Below are positions 27,888-36,330 of a stretch of DNA of 64,000 nt, piece after piece. The notes beneath the pieces are model-generated. The model ran no database searches. It was not told where the DNA came from and saw only the letters and a program-made list of their open reading frames with translations. The position numbers were made by a program, and so were the translations under genes. Where the stretch lies: the NCBI RefSeq assembly GCF_000154705.2, contig NZ_CM002917.1, positions 576,461 through 640,460 of the forward strand, given 5' to 3'. The stretch comes from Hoeflea phototrophica DFL-43. Its GTDB lineage: Bacteria > Pseudomonadota > Alphaproteobacteria > Rhizobiales > Rhizobiaceae. Positions within the stretch are counted from its first letter, which is position 1. Each line of letters begins with the position of its first letter.

Positions 27888-30101
27888 TCAGGCTGCAGCC
27901 TTTTCATCCTTGTAGGGATTGAACCGTCCGTAGAAGGTTTCACCCTTCGCGGCCATGTCGACGAGCAGCTTCGGTGCGCGGAACTGCTTGCCGTACTTGC
28001 GTGCCAGAACCTTGCACATGTCGACAAAGGCCTGAGCGCCCATGCTGTCGATGTAGCTCAGTGCCCCGCCGGTGTACGGCGCGAAGCCGAAGCCGAGAAT
28101 GGTGCCGAGATCCGCCTCGCGCGGATCGGTGACAATGCCTTCCTCGACGGTGCGGACCGCTTCCAGGGCAATCACCGCAAGATAGCGGTTCTTGAGTTCC
28201 TGTACATCGACCTTGGCGGCATCGAGCTGCGGATAGAGCGTTTTCAGCTCCGGCCAAAGATGCTTCTTCGCCGGCTTGGCCGGATAGTCGTAGAAGCCCT
28301 TGCCGTTCTTGCGGCCGAGCCGGCCTTCCTTTTCGACCATCGTTTCGACAAGCTCCAGATGGCGCGGATCGACGGCCTTCTCGCCCAGGTCGGCAATTGT
28401 GGCGCGGACGATCTTCAGCGAAAGATCGATGGCGACCTCGTCATTGAGCGCCAGCGGCCCGACCGGCATGCCGGCCATCTTGGCGGCATTCTCGATCATT
28501 GCCGGCGGCACACCCTCGGCGAGCATGTTGTAGCTTTCGTTCATGTAGCGAAGAACGCAGCGGTTGACGAAGAAGCCGCGTGTGTCGTTGACGACAATCG
28601 GCGTCTTCTTGATCGCGGCAACATAATCAAGCGCCACTGCGAGCGCCTTGTCCGATGTTTTCCGACCCAGAATGATCTCCACCAGCATCATCTTGTCGAC
28701 GGGCGAGAAGAAGTGGATGCCGATGAAGTTCTTCGGCCGCTTCGAGTTCTTCGCGAGACCGGTGATGGGCAGGGTCGAGGTGTTTGATGCCAGCACCGTG
28801 CTCGGCCGGATCTGTGCCTCGATCGATTCCGTGACCGTCTTCTTGACGTCGCGGTCTTCGAACACGGCCTCGATGACCAGGTCCGCATCCGCCAGATCGG
28901 CATGATCGGTGGAGGTGGTGATCAGCGACAACAGCTTCTCGCCCGCTTCCTTGGTGGTTTTGCCTCTCTGGATGCCCTTCTTGACGAGCTCTTCCGAATA
29001 GGCCTTGCCCTTGGCGGTCGCTTCCATATCGCGGTCGATCAGGACCACCGGAATGCCGGCCTTCGCCGTCACATAGGCAATGCCCGCGCCCATGAAGCCC
29101 GCACCGACAACGCCGATCTTGCGGAACTTGGTCGGCTTGATGCCCTCGGGACGGCGCGCGCCCTTGTTGATCTCCTGAAGCGAGACAAACAGCGAGCGGA
29201 TCATCGACTGCGCTTCAGGCGTTTGCAGGATATGGCTGAAATAGCGCTGCTCGATCTTCAGCCCCGTATCGATGGGAACCTGCAGGCCTTCGAAAACGCT
29301 TTGCAGGATCGCCTTGGCGGCGGGGTAGTTGTCCTGGGTTTCGCGTCGCAGGATCGCCGAAGCCGCAGGCCAGAGTTGCGCGCCCTGCGCCGACCAAACC
29401 TGACCGCCAGGCAGCTTGAAGCCCTTGACGTCCCAGGGCGCGACCGGCGAAAGCCCGCCCTTGATCATCGCCTTGGCGGCGGAGATCAGTTTCTTCGGTT
29501 CGACAACTTCATGGATCAGACCCATTGCCTTGGCCCGCGACGGTGTCAGCGACTGACCGGTGGTCATCATCTGCAGCGCGTCCTGCGCATTGGTCAGGCG
29601 CGGAACCCGCTGGGTGCCGCCGGCGCCGGGGAAGATCCCGACCTTGACCTCGGGCAGTGCCATCTTGACCGATGGCGAGTCTGCGGCCACGCGGCCGTGG
29701 CATGCGAGCGACAATTCAAACGCGCCGCCCATGCACACGCCATTGATCGCCGAGACCCACGGCTTGCCGCAGGTTTCGATCTTGCGGTAGAGCCAGCTCA
29801 TACGGCCCACCTGATCAAACAGCATCTGCTGGGCGTTGTCCGGATTGGTGCGTTTTTCTTCCGCCATGCCGGCCAGCATGGTCTTCATCATCGTCAGGTC
29901 CGCACCGCCTGAAAAGGTGGATTTGCCCGATGTGAACACCACGCCCTTGACGGCGTCATCGGCCACAAACCGGTCGACCAGCGCGTCAAGCTGCTCGAGT
30001 GCTGCCTGGGTGAAGACATTCATCGACCGGTCGGTCATGTCCCATGTGACGAGCGCGATGCCGTCATTGTCGACGTCGACTGTGTAAATTTCATTGCTCA
30101 T
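27888..30101 (-). CDS. fadJ: Bifunctional enoyl-CoA hydratase / 3-hydroxyacyl-CoA dehydrogenase (FadB/FadJ type)
   Basis: Beta-oxidation multifunctional alpha subunit, 737 residues. The N-terminal crotonase domain has the oxyanion-hole and catalytic segments FSGGADL, GGAFE (E129) and [17 protein letters not shown] (E151). The dehydrogenase domain starts near residue 326 with the NAD motif [14 protein letters not shown] and has HFFSPV...LVEII. Two C-terminal HAD domains follow. It is the last gene of the operon and lies 15 bases after the thiolase, its presumed complex partner. FadB and FadJ cannot be told apart here. Confidence 0.93.
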   Translation of the reverse strand: MSNEIYTVDVDNDGIALVTWDMTDRSMNVFTQAALEQLDALVDRFVADDAVKGVVFTSGKSTFSGGADLTMMKTMLAGMAEEKRTNPDNAQQMLFDQVGRMSWLYRKIETCGKPWVSAINGVCMGGAFELSLACHGRVAADSPSVKMALPEVKVGIFPGAGGTQRVPRLTNAQDALQMMTTGQSLTPSRAKAMGLIHEVVEPKKLISAAKAMIKGGLSPVAPWDVKGFKLPGGQVWSAQGAQLWPAASAILRRETQDNYPAAKAILQSVFEGLQVPIDTGLKIEQRYFSHILQTPEAQSMIRSLFVSLQEINKGARRPEGIKPTKFRKIGVVGAGFMGAGIAYVTAKAGIPVVLIDRDMEATAKGKAYSEELVKKGIQRGKTTKEAGEKLLSLITTSTDHADLADADLVIEAVFEDRDVKKTVTESIEAQIRPSTVLASNTSTLPITGLAKNSKRPKNFIGIHFFSPVDKMMLVEIILGRKTSDKALAVALDYVAAIKKTPIVVNDTRGFFVNRCVLRYMNESYNMLAEGVPPAMIENAAKMAGMPVGPLALNDEVAIDLSLKIVRATIADLGEKAVDPRHLELVETMVEKEGRLGRKNGKGFYDYPAKPAKKHLWPELKTLYPQLDAAKVDVQELKNRYLAVIALEAVRTVEEGIVTDPREADLGTILGFGFAPYTGGALSYIDSMGAQAFVDMCKVLARKYGKQFRAPKLLVDMAAKGETFYGRFNPYKDEKAAA

Positions 30102-30116
30102 GATGGTTCTCCGAAA

Positions 30117-31325
30117 TCAGACGCGTTCGATGATCGTCGCGGTGCCCATGCCCGCGCCGATGCACAGCGTGACAAGGGCAGTGTTGAGGTCGCGGCGCTC
30201 CAGCTCGTCGAGCACGGTGCCGAGGATCATCGCACCGGTGGCGCCCAGCGGGTGCCCCATGGCGATGGCGCCACCATTGACGTTGATCTTGTCGGACGGA
30301 ATGTCGAAAGCCTGCTGGAAGCGAAGCACCACCGAGGCGAAGGCTTCGTTGAGTTCGAACAGGTCGATGTCCTCGATCTTCATCTTGGCGCGCTTGAGCA
30401 GCTTTTCGGTCACATCCACCGGTCCTGTCAGCATCAGCGCCGGGTCCGAGCCGATATTGGCGAAGGCGCGGATCTTGGCGCGGGGCTCGAGCCCCATGGT
30501 CTTGCCGCCACGCTTGGAGCCCAGAAGCACTAGGCCGGCACCGTCAACAATGCCTGACGAGTTGCCGGCGTGGTGAACGTGGTTGACGCTCTCGATTTCC
30601 GGATGCGCCTGGATGGCAACGGCGCCGAAGCCGCCCATCTCCGCCATCATGCCGAACGAGGCGTTGAGGCTCGCCAGCGCCTGCATGTCGGTGCCCGGGC
30701 GCATGTGCTCGTCACGGTCGAGAATGGTCAGGCCGTTGATGTCCTTGACCGGCACCACCGACTTGTCAAAGTAACCCTTCTCCCAGCTATGGGCGGCGCG
30801 CTTCTGGCTTTCGACAGCGTAAGCATCGACATCGTCACGGGAGAATCCGTATTTGGTGGCGATCAGATCGGCGGAAATGCCCTGCGGCATGAAATAGGAC
30901 GGGATGTTGACCGACGGGTCCATGAACCAGGCACCACCCTGCATGCCGATGCCGATGCGTGACATCGATTCCACGCCGCCGGCGATGACGATATCATCAG
31001 CGCCCTGGGCGATCTTGGCAGTGCCGAAATTGATCGCATCGAGGCCTGAGGCACAGAAACGGTTGATCTGGAGCCCCGGCGCTTCGGTCGCATAACCGGC
31101 TTCGAAAATGGCCGCGCGGGCGATGTCGCCGCCGGCTTCCCCGATTGCATCGACGCAGCCCATGACCACGTCATCGACCTTTTCGGTCGCAAGTCCGTTG
31201 CGGTCGCGCAGCGCTTCGAGCATGCGTGAGGCGAGGCGGACAGAAGGAACCTCATGCAGGCTTCCGTCCTTCTTGCCGCGGCCCCGCGGGGTGCGGACAT
31301 GATCATAAACAAATACATCAGCCAT
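30117..31325 (-). CDS. fadA: Acetyl-CoA acyltransferase (3-ketoacyl-CoA thiolase)
   Basis: Final step of beta-oxidation, releasing acetyl-CoA. The acyl-accepting cysteine is C91 in NRFCASGLDAI. The histidine is in GGAIAMGHPLGATGA and the second cysteine in VTLCIGAGMGTATIIERV. It has 402 residues, as expected for the family. It lies immediately upstream of the FadB/J-type gene, so the two probably form the trifunctional complex. Confidence 0.92.
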   Translation of the reverse strand: MADVFVYDHVRTPRGRGKKDGSLHEVPSVRLASRMLEALRDRNGLATEKVDDVVMGCVDAIGEAGGDIARAAIFEAGYATEAPGLQINRFCASGLDAINFGTAKIAQGADDIVIAGGVESMSRIGIGMQGGAWFMDPSVNIPSYFMPQGISADLIATKYGFSRDDVDAYAVESQKRAAHSWEKGYFDKSVVPVKDINGLTILDRDEHMRPGTDMQALASLNASFGMMAEMGGFGAVAIQAHPEIESVNHVHHAGNSSGIVDGAGLVLLGSKRGGKTMGLEPRAKIRAFANIGSDPALMLTGPVDVTEKLLKRAKMKIEDIDLFELNEAFASVVLRFQQAFDIPSDKINVNGGAIAMGHPLGATGAMILGTVLDELERRDLNTALVTLCIGAGMGTATIIERV

Positions 31326-31358
31326 CGGTGTCTCCAGGGTGTTTGTGTTCTGTGATGT

Positions 31359-32012
31359 TCAAGCAGTTGCCGTCGCAGGATCCATCCCGCTCGGCATCAG
31401 ATCTTCAGGTCGTTTGTAGCGGGGCAGAGCAGCGATACGCCCGAGCCAAGCCTGTATGTTCGGATAGGCGTCCGGATCCATGCCAATCTGGCCTGGCCAG
31501 AACAGATAGCCGCACAGCGACAGATCAGCGATGGTCGGGCGGTCAGCAACCACGAAGTCGCGGCTGGCAAGATGCGCATCCAGCACCTTCCATGCGCCCA
31601 CCGCGCGTGCGTGAAAGAACTGCGTCACCGGATCATCGGTCTTGTTCTGAAAATGATTCATGAACCGGTAGGTTGCGGTGTAACTTGTGAGCTTGTGGTT
31701 GTCCCACAGCAGCCAGCGCAGGATTTCGCTTCGCTCGCTCTCATCTGTGGCGCCAAACTGGCCCAGCACACCGGCAAGGTAGTCGAGGATCGCACCGGAC
31801 TGGCTCAACACCAGGTCTCCGCCAGGCCGGTGATCGGTGAGCACCGGCACCTCGCCCATGATGTTCATTTCCCGGAATTCGGGCGAGCGTGTCTGACCGG
31901 TAAAGAACGCCACCCGGCGGGCCTCCCAATCAGCACCGCTGAGTTCGAGCATGAGCGCGGCCTTGTAGGCGTTGCCACTTTCGAGAAAGCAATCAAGAGT
32001 GAAACGGGACAT
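31359..32012 (-). CDS. Glutathione S-transferase family protein
   Basis: Cytoplasmic GST of 217 residues. The N-terminal thioredoxin-like domain ends with the cis-proline and SNAIL-like motif (GEVPVLTDHRPGG, LSQSGAILDYLAG). The C-terminal helical domain contains FVVADRPTIADLSLCGYLF. It sits between the thiolase and acyl-CoA dehydrogenase genes with tight spacing (3 and 33 bases), so it is co-transcribed with beta-oxidation enzymes. A role in handling reactive acyl intermediates is speculation. Confidence 0.88.
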   Translation of the reverse strand: MSRFTLDCFLESGNAYKAALMLELSGADWEARRVAFFTGQTRSPEFREMNIMGEVPVLTDHRPGGDLVLSQSGAILDYLAGVLGQFGATDESERSEILRWLLWDNHKLTSYTATYRFMNHFQNKTDDPVTQFFHARAVGAWKVLDAHLASRDFVVADRPTIADLSLCGYLFWPGQIGMDPDAYPNIQAWLGRIAALPRYKRPEDLMPSGMDPATATA

Positions 32013-32015
32013 CTC

Positions 32016-33188
32016 TCACAGGCTCCTTGCGATCAGAAGTTTCATGATCTCGTTGGTGCCGCCATAGATCCGCTGCACCCGGGCATCGCGGAACATCCGC
32101 GCCACCGGGTATTCGTTCATGTAACCATAGCCGCCATGCAGCTGGACGCATTCATCGGCCACCTTGCATTGCAGATCCGTGGTCAGGTACTTGGCCATCG
32201 ATGCTGTGGTCGTGCTGAGCTGGCCTTTCAGGTGCTCGCCGACACAGTGGTTGACGAACACCCGCGCCATCACCGCTTCCGATTTCAGCTCCGCCAGCTT
32301 GAACTGGGTGTTCTGAAAATCGATGATTGCCTTTCCGAAAGCCTTGCGCTCCTTGACATAGTCAATGGTGATGGCCAGTGCCCGTTCGATCATCGAGATC
32401 GCCTGATTGGCAATCAGCAGCCGTTCCTGCGGCAGTTCAGTCATCAGCTGTGCAAAGCCCTGGCCTTCCTCGGTGCCAAGCATGTTGGCGGTGGGAATGC
32501 GCACATCGTCGAAGAACAATTCGGACGTATCGTTGGATTTAAGCCCCACCTTGTCGAGATTGCGGCCCCGCCGGAAACCTTCCACCTCGTCGGTCTCGAC
32601 CACCATAAGCGAGGTGCCCTTGGCTCCCTTCGCCGGATCGGTCTTGCTTACCACGATAATCAGATTGGCGTGCTGGCCATTGGTGATGAAGGTCTTGGAG
32701 CCGTTGATGACATAGTGATTGCCGTCCTTCTTGGCCGATGTCTTGATGCCCTGAAGGTCGGAGCCGGCGCCCGGTTCGGTCATGGCAATAGCGCCAATCA
32801 ACTCGCCCGTCGCCATTTTGGGCAGCCACTTCTGCTTTTGCTCTTCGGAGCCGAAATGCAGGATGTAGGGTGCGACGATGGCACTGTGCAATGCGATTCC
32901 GAATCCGTCCGTGCCGGTGCGTCCGAGTGCTTCGATGATTGCCGCCTCGTGGGCATAGGTCCCACCTGATCCGCCATACTCCTCCGGCATCGCGGCGCAT
33001 AGCAGACCGGCCGCGCCTGCGTCTTCCCAGGCACTGCGATCCACCATCTCCTGTTTTTCATAGCGGTCGTAATGCGGCACGACCTCGGCTTCCAGCCAGC
33101 GGCTGGCCATGTCTGCGAGCATTGCGACATCGTCTTCCATCCAGTCCGGACGGGGTACGCCAAGCACTTCCGATGGCATGGTGGCCAT
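32016..33188 (-). CDS. Acyl-CoA dehydrogenase (long-chain/ACADL-like)
   Basis: FAD flavoenzyme of 390 residues making the trans-2-enoyl-CoA. Family signatures: MTEPGAGSDLQGIKTSA, QLHGGYGYMNEYPVARMFRDARVQRIYGGTNEIMK. The C-terminal motif has YGGT rather than the YEGT seen in short- and medium-chain enzymes; long-chain enzymes of the ACADL kind share this and carry the catalytic glutamate earlier, here probably in AISMIERAL. That placement is inferred from recalled alignment. GGAGG lies five bases before the ATG. Three bases separate it from the GST gene. Confidence 0.9.
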   Translation of the reverse strand: MATMPSEVLGVPRPDWMEDDVAMLADMASRWLEAEVVPHYDRYEKQEMVDRSAWEDAGAAGLLCAAMPEEYGGSGGTYAHEAAIIEALGRTGTDGFGIALHSAIVAPYILHFGSEEQKQKWLPKMATGELIGAIAMTEPGAGSDLQGIKTSAKKDGNHYVINGSKTFITNGQHANLIIVVSKTDPAKGAKGTSLMVVETDEVEGFRRGRNLDKVGLKSNDTSELFFDDVRIPTANMLGTEEGQGFAQLMTELPQERLLIANQAISMIERALAITIDYVKERKAFGKAIIDFQNTQFKLAELKSEAVMARVFVNHCVGEHLKGQLSTTTASMAKYLTTDLQCKVADECVQLHGGYGYMNEYPVARMFRDARVQRIYGGTNEIMKLLIARSL

Positions 33189-33208
33189 GTTGTCCTCCCG
33201 AAAATGAC

Positions 33209-33232
33209 GCCGGACGGTTCAGCCCGTCCGGC
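33209..33232 (-). other. Hairpin between the two acyl-CoA dehydrogenase genes
   Basis: GCCGGACGG / CCGTCCGGC, nine pairs with a six-base loop. There is no U-run, so it is not a typical terminator. It stands next to a second, larger hairpin in the same 90-base gap. Confidence 0.6.
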
Positions 33233-33240
33233 AGCATGCG

Positions 33241-33277
33241 CGGCAAGCGCCGAAGCCTCCAGCTTCGGCGCTTGCCG
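33241..33277 (-). other. Perfect 16-bp stem hairpin directly after the large acyl-CoA dehydrogenase stop
   Basis: CGGCAAGCGCCGAAGC and its exact reverse complement, separated by CTCCA. It lies one base beyond the stop codon of the upstream gene. A stem this long with no U-run suggests mRNA stabilisation or processing that sets unequal expression within the operon, or a weak terminator. Confidence 0.65.
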
Positions 33278-33278
33278 G

Positions 33279-35075
33279 TTAGAAAGCGGCTTCTGCCAGT
33301 TCCATCATGGTGTCAGCACCGGTTTCGATGCGCGCCTTGCGCAAAACCGTCTCCGGCATGATCCGTTCCATGTAGAATTTTCCGACCAGCAGCTTGGTGG
33401 CGAGGAATTCATCCTTGCCGTTGGCGCCGGCGGCGCGCTTTTCGACGGCGGCTTTGGCCATCAGGGCCCACATGTAGCCGAGAGAAACGAGACCGAACAG
33501 ATGCATGTAGTCGGTAGAGGCAGCACCGGCATTGTCGGGCTTGGCCATCGCGTTCTGCATCAGCCACATGGTTGAGGCCTGGAGGTCGTTGAGACCCTTC
33601 TTCAGGCCCTTGGTGTAAAGTGCCAGTTCCTCATTGCCGCGATTCTCTTCGCAGAAATCGCCAATTTCCTTGAAGAACGCCATAACGGCGCGGCCACCAT
33701 TCTGGCCGAGCTTGCGGCCCACCAGATCGAGCGCCTGAATACCGTTCGCCCCCTCATAGATCATGGCGATGCGGGCATCGCGGACATACTGGCTCATGCC
33801 CCATTCTTCGATATAGCCGTGACCGCCGAACATCTGCTGCGCCATCACTGCGTGATCGAAGCCCTTGTCGGTGAGCACGCCCTTGACCACAGGGGTGACC
33901 AGAGTCAGCAGATCGTCCGCCTCTTGCTTCTCGCTTTCGACTTCGGAGCGGTGGGCAATGTCCGATTTCAGTGCGGTCCACAGCATGAAGGCACGGCCGG
34001 CCTCGTTGAAGGCGCGGATGGTCATCAGCGTGCGGCGCACATCGGGATGCACGATGATCGGATCGGCCTTCTTCTCCGGCGCCTTGGGGCCGGACAGCGA
34101 GCGGCCCTGCAGCCGTTCGCGGGCATAGACGACTGCGTTCTGATAGGCGATCTCACCCATCGCCTGGCCTTGCAGGCCAACGCCGAGACGGGCTTCGTTC
34201 ATCATCACGAACATTGCTTTCAAGCCGGCATTTTCAGCGCCGATCAGATAGCCGGTGGCCTCGTCGTAGTTCATCACGCAGGTGGCGTTGCCGTGAATGC
34301 CCATCTTCTCTTCGAGCGAGCCGCAGGAGACCGGGTTTCTGTCGCCCAGCGATCCGTCGTCGCCAACCATGAACTTCGGCACGATGAACAGCGAAATGCC
34401 CTTCACGCCTTCCGGAGCGCCCTCAATTCGGGCAAGAACCAGATGAATGATGTTGTCGGACATGTCGTGCTCGCCCGCCGAGATGAAGATCTTCTGGCCG
34501 GAAATCTTGTAGCTGCCATCACCCTGCGGCACGGCTTTGGTGCGCAACAGGCCCAGATCGGTGCCGCAATGCGGCTCTGTCAGGTTCATGGTGCCGGTCC
34601 AGATCCCTTCCACCATCTTCGGCAGATACTTGGCTTTCTGCTCATCCGAGCCATGCTCGTGGATCGCTGCGATCGCGCCCTGGGTCAGGCCGGGATACAT
34701 CATGAACGACAGGTTCGCAGAAGACATGTACTCGCCAACGGCCACATGCAGCGCGTAGGGCAAGCCCTGGCCGCCGAATTCAGCGGGTGCTGCCAGTCCA
34801 AGCCAGCCACCCTCGCAATATTGCTTGTAGGCTTCCTTGAAGCCCTTCGGCGTCGTCACCGTGCCGTCGTCGTGCCGGGTGCAGCCTTCCGTATCACCAA
34901 CCTGGTTGAGGGGCAGCATGACCTCTTCAGACAGCCGTGCGCCTTCCTGCAGGATGGCTTCGACGATGTCCGGGCTTGCATCGGCGAAACCGGGAAGATT
35001 CATGTAGCGCTCATATCCGAGCACATCGTTGAGAATGAAAAGCGTATCGTCGACGGGCGCCTTGAAGACTGGCAT
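33279..35075 (-). CDS. Acyl-CoA dehydrogenase, large form (DmdC-like family)
   Basis: A 598-residue acyl-CoA dehydrogenase of the enlarged class that includes 3-methylmercaptopropionyl-CoA dehydrogenase. Signatures are TEPHCGTDLGLLRTKA, ISGQKIFISAGEHDMSDNIIHLVLARIEG, MFGGHGYIEEWGMSQYVRDARIAMIYEGANGIQALDL (catalytic glutamate in YEG). The extra C-terminal helical domain (residues about 450-598) is present. Substrate could be long-chain or branched acyl-CoA; DMSP degradation should not be inferred without dmdB/dmdD. It is the first gene of the operon, 75 bases downstream of the palindromic operator. Confidence 0.9.
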   Translation of the reverse strand: MPVFKAPVDDTLFILNDVLGYERYMNLPGFADASPDIVEAILQEGARLSEEVMLPLNQVGDTEGCTRHDDGTVTTPKGFKEAYKQYCEGGWLGLAAPAEFGGQGLPYALHVAVGEYMSSANLSFMMYPGLTQGAIAAIHEHGSDEQKAKYLPKMVEGIWTGTMNLTEPHCGTDLGLLRTKAVPQGDGSYKISGQKIFISAGEHDMSDNIIHLVLARIEGAPEGVKGISLFIVPKFMVGDDGSLGDRNPVSCGSLEEKMGIHGNATCVMNYDEATGYLIGAENAGLKAMFVMMNEARLGVGLQGQAMGEIAYQNAVVYARERLQGRSLSGPKAPEKKADPIIVHPDVRRTLMTIRAFNEAGRAFMLWTALKSDIAHRSEVESEKQEADDLLTLVTPVVKGVLTDKGFDHAVMAQQMFGGHGYIEEWGMSQYVRDARIAMIYEGANGIQALDLVGRKLGQNGGRAVMAFFKEIGDFCEENRGNEELALYTKGLKKGLNDLQASTMWLMQNAMAKPDNAGAASTDYMHLFGLVSLGYMWALMAKAAVEKRAAGANGKDEFLATKLLVGKFYMERIMPETVLRKARIETGADTMMELAEAAF

Positions 35076-35596
35076 GTTTCCTCATCCCTTGTTCGTTCAT
35101 GGCCTGGCGCAGAATAGCGCATCAGCCTGTGAGGCTCTTCATACAAAATTTTGACGTTTGCGTAAACGTAAAAAAATGCCGCATCAATGGATATTTATCT
35201 ATTGTGATGTGGAAATAGCCCCAATACGGGGATTTTCGTGATTTTTTTGAAGAAAAAAGTTGAAAATCGCGGCTTGCATGTTCCTGGAAAGCGCTCGGAG
35301 ATATGAAGGTCGACGCTTGAGTGGACCGGTCGGCAAGTTCCACCCTCCTGGCGGATTGATCCACTGAGCCGATGTGGAAATCGCTCATCTGCGGCAAAGA
35401 CCGCGACCGGTTCCAAAGATGGAGCTCCAAACAACAAACGGCCGCAGCGATGTAGCGCGCAGGAAACGGCCGGAGATCAGACCAGCTCATAAAAGCTAAG
35501 CTCAGCCCGCTTGCGGCAGGAGCCTGGGATGCGGGCGACATGGAAAGGAGATGTTTTCAGCGAGGGCGGATCAGTGCCGCGCGGCCAGTCAGAGGG
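35076..35596. other. AT-rich regulatory gap upstream of the beta-oxidation operon
   Basis: This stretch of 521 bases has no supported gene; the one longer minus-strand frame (35122-35541) shows no family features. It contains the 24-bp near-palindrome at 35150-35173 and an A/T-rich hairpin at 35231-35268 (GATTTTC / GAAAATC outer stem with internal T and A runs). The rest shows nothing I can name. Confidence 0.6.
35150..35173. promoter_or_regulatory. 24-bp near-palindromic operator of the fad operon
   Basis: Left half TTTGACGTTTGC, right half GTAAACGTAAAA; 20 of 24 positions obey dyad symmetry. It lies 75 bases before the first gene of the operon. The MerR-type regulator gene is next upstream on the same strand, and LiuR-type MerR proteins are known to act at related ACGTTTACGT-like palindromes, so it is the natural candidate ligand-responsive operator. 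Confidence 0.65.
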
Positions 35597-35998
35597 TTAC
35601 TCTGGTTCTTTCAGCATTTCGCGGACCACCGAAATCGTCCGCTCCAGCTCGGAGATCGCCGTGTTGATGCTGTCGCGCTGGTCTTCGAGCACCTTCATCT
35701 GCGCTTCGCCCTTTGAGAGCGCGACCTTGAGCTGCGTCACGTTCTGGCCACGCGGATCATAAAGATCGATCATGCGTTTTACTTCGGCCAGCGAGAAGCC
35801 CACCCGCTTGCCCAGCAAGATTAGTTTGAGCCTGCCCCGGTCCCGCTTTGTAAACAGGCGTGTCACGCCCACACGCGTTGGCTTGAGCAGGCCTTTGTCT
35901 TCGTAAAACCGAAGGGTCCGCAAGGTCACGCCGAACTCTTCGGCAAGGTCCCCGATCTTGTAAACCGCTTCGTCCTGGTCCGCGCTGGTATCCGTCAT
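35597..35998 (-). CDS. MerR-family transcriptional regulator (LiuR-like)
   Basis: A 133-residue MerR protein. Winged helix: YKIGDLAEEFGVTLRTLRFYEDKGLLKPTR. The wing GVTRLFTKRDRGRLKLIL precedes a C-terminal coiled coil (about residues 85-130) for dimerisation. No metal-binding cysteines are present, which argues against a metal sensor. It lies upstream of the beta-oxidation operon on the same strand, as liuR-type regulators do for acyl-CoA catabolism. Its own upstream region has a weaker repeat, CCGCAA-N7-TTGCGG (36039-36057). Confidence 0.85.
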   Translation of the reverse strand: MTDTSADQDEAVYKIGDLAEEFGVTLRTLRFYEDKGLLKPTRVGVTRLFTKRDRGRLKLILLGKRVGFSLAEVKRMIDLYDPRGQNVTQLKVALSKGEAQMKVLEDQRDSINTAISELERTISVVREMLKEPE

Positions 35999-36330
35999 GT
36001 CGTTTATGGTTCGCCAAGGCTGTCGTTGGTCGGGTGCGCCGCAAGCGACGTTTGCGGTGTGCCATTAAACCTTTTGCACCGTCAAGTCGCGGTGTTCATC
36101 AAGCCTGTCGACAAGAAAAGTAACCTTGGTTAACGGGTTGTTTACCACGTTTCGATGAATGTGCGCGTTGAGAGCAGCACTTCCGGACACTTGTTTCGGG
36201 ATCCCGACGGTAAAGCCTGAGAGCCAATTGCTATGGCTTTCATGGTGCAGACCGAGGACCGCCGGTTAGAGTTGCAGCAGCCGGGTTGAAGCAAGGGGCT
36301 CAATCCGAACAAGGCGAAGCGGAAGCGAAA
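35999..36330. other. Divergent gap merR / podJ
   Basis: This 332-base gap has no gene. It holds CCGCAA-N7-TTGCGG at 36039-36057 near the merR start, and TTAA-N7-TTTA at 36130-36144, one mismatch from the CtrA consensus TTAA-N7-TTAA. No other signals are clear. Confidence 0.55.

Noticed and set aside
33279..35075. DMSP demethylation pathway based on the DmdC-like dehydrogenase
   Set aside because: No dmdA, dmdB or dmdD genes are in the window and the family is broad; the context is ordinary beta-oxidation.
35122..35541. 139-codon frame between the MerR regulator and the acyl-CoA dehydrogenase
   Set aside because: It spans the palindromic operator, is AT-rich, and has no recognisable domain or ribosome-binding site.
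36039..36057. CCGCAA-N7-TTGCGG as a firm second MerR operator
   Set aside because: Only part of the 24-bp site is shared, so it is mentioned only as a weak candidate.
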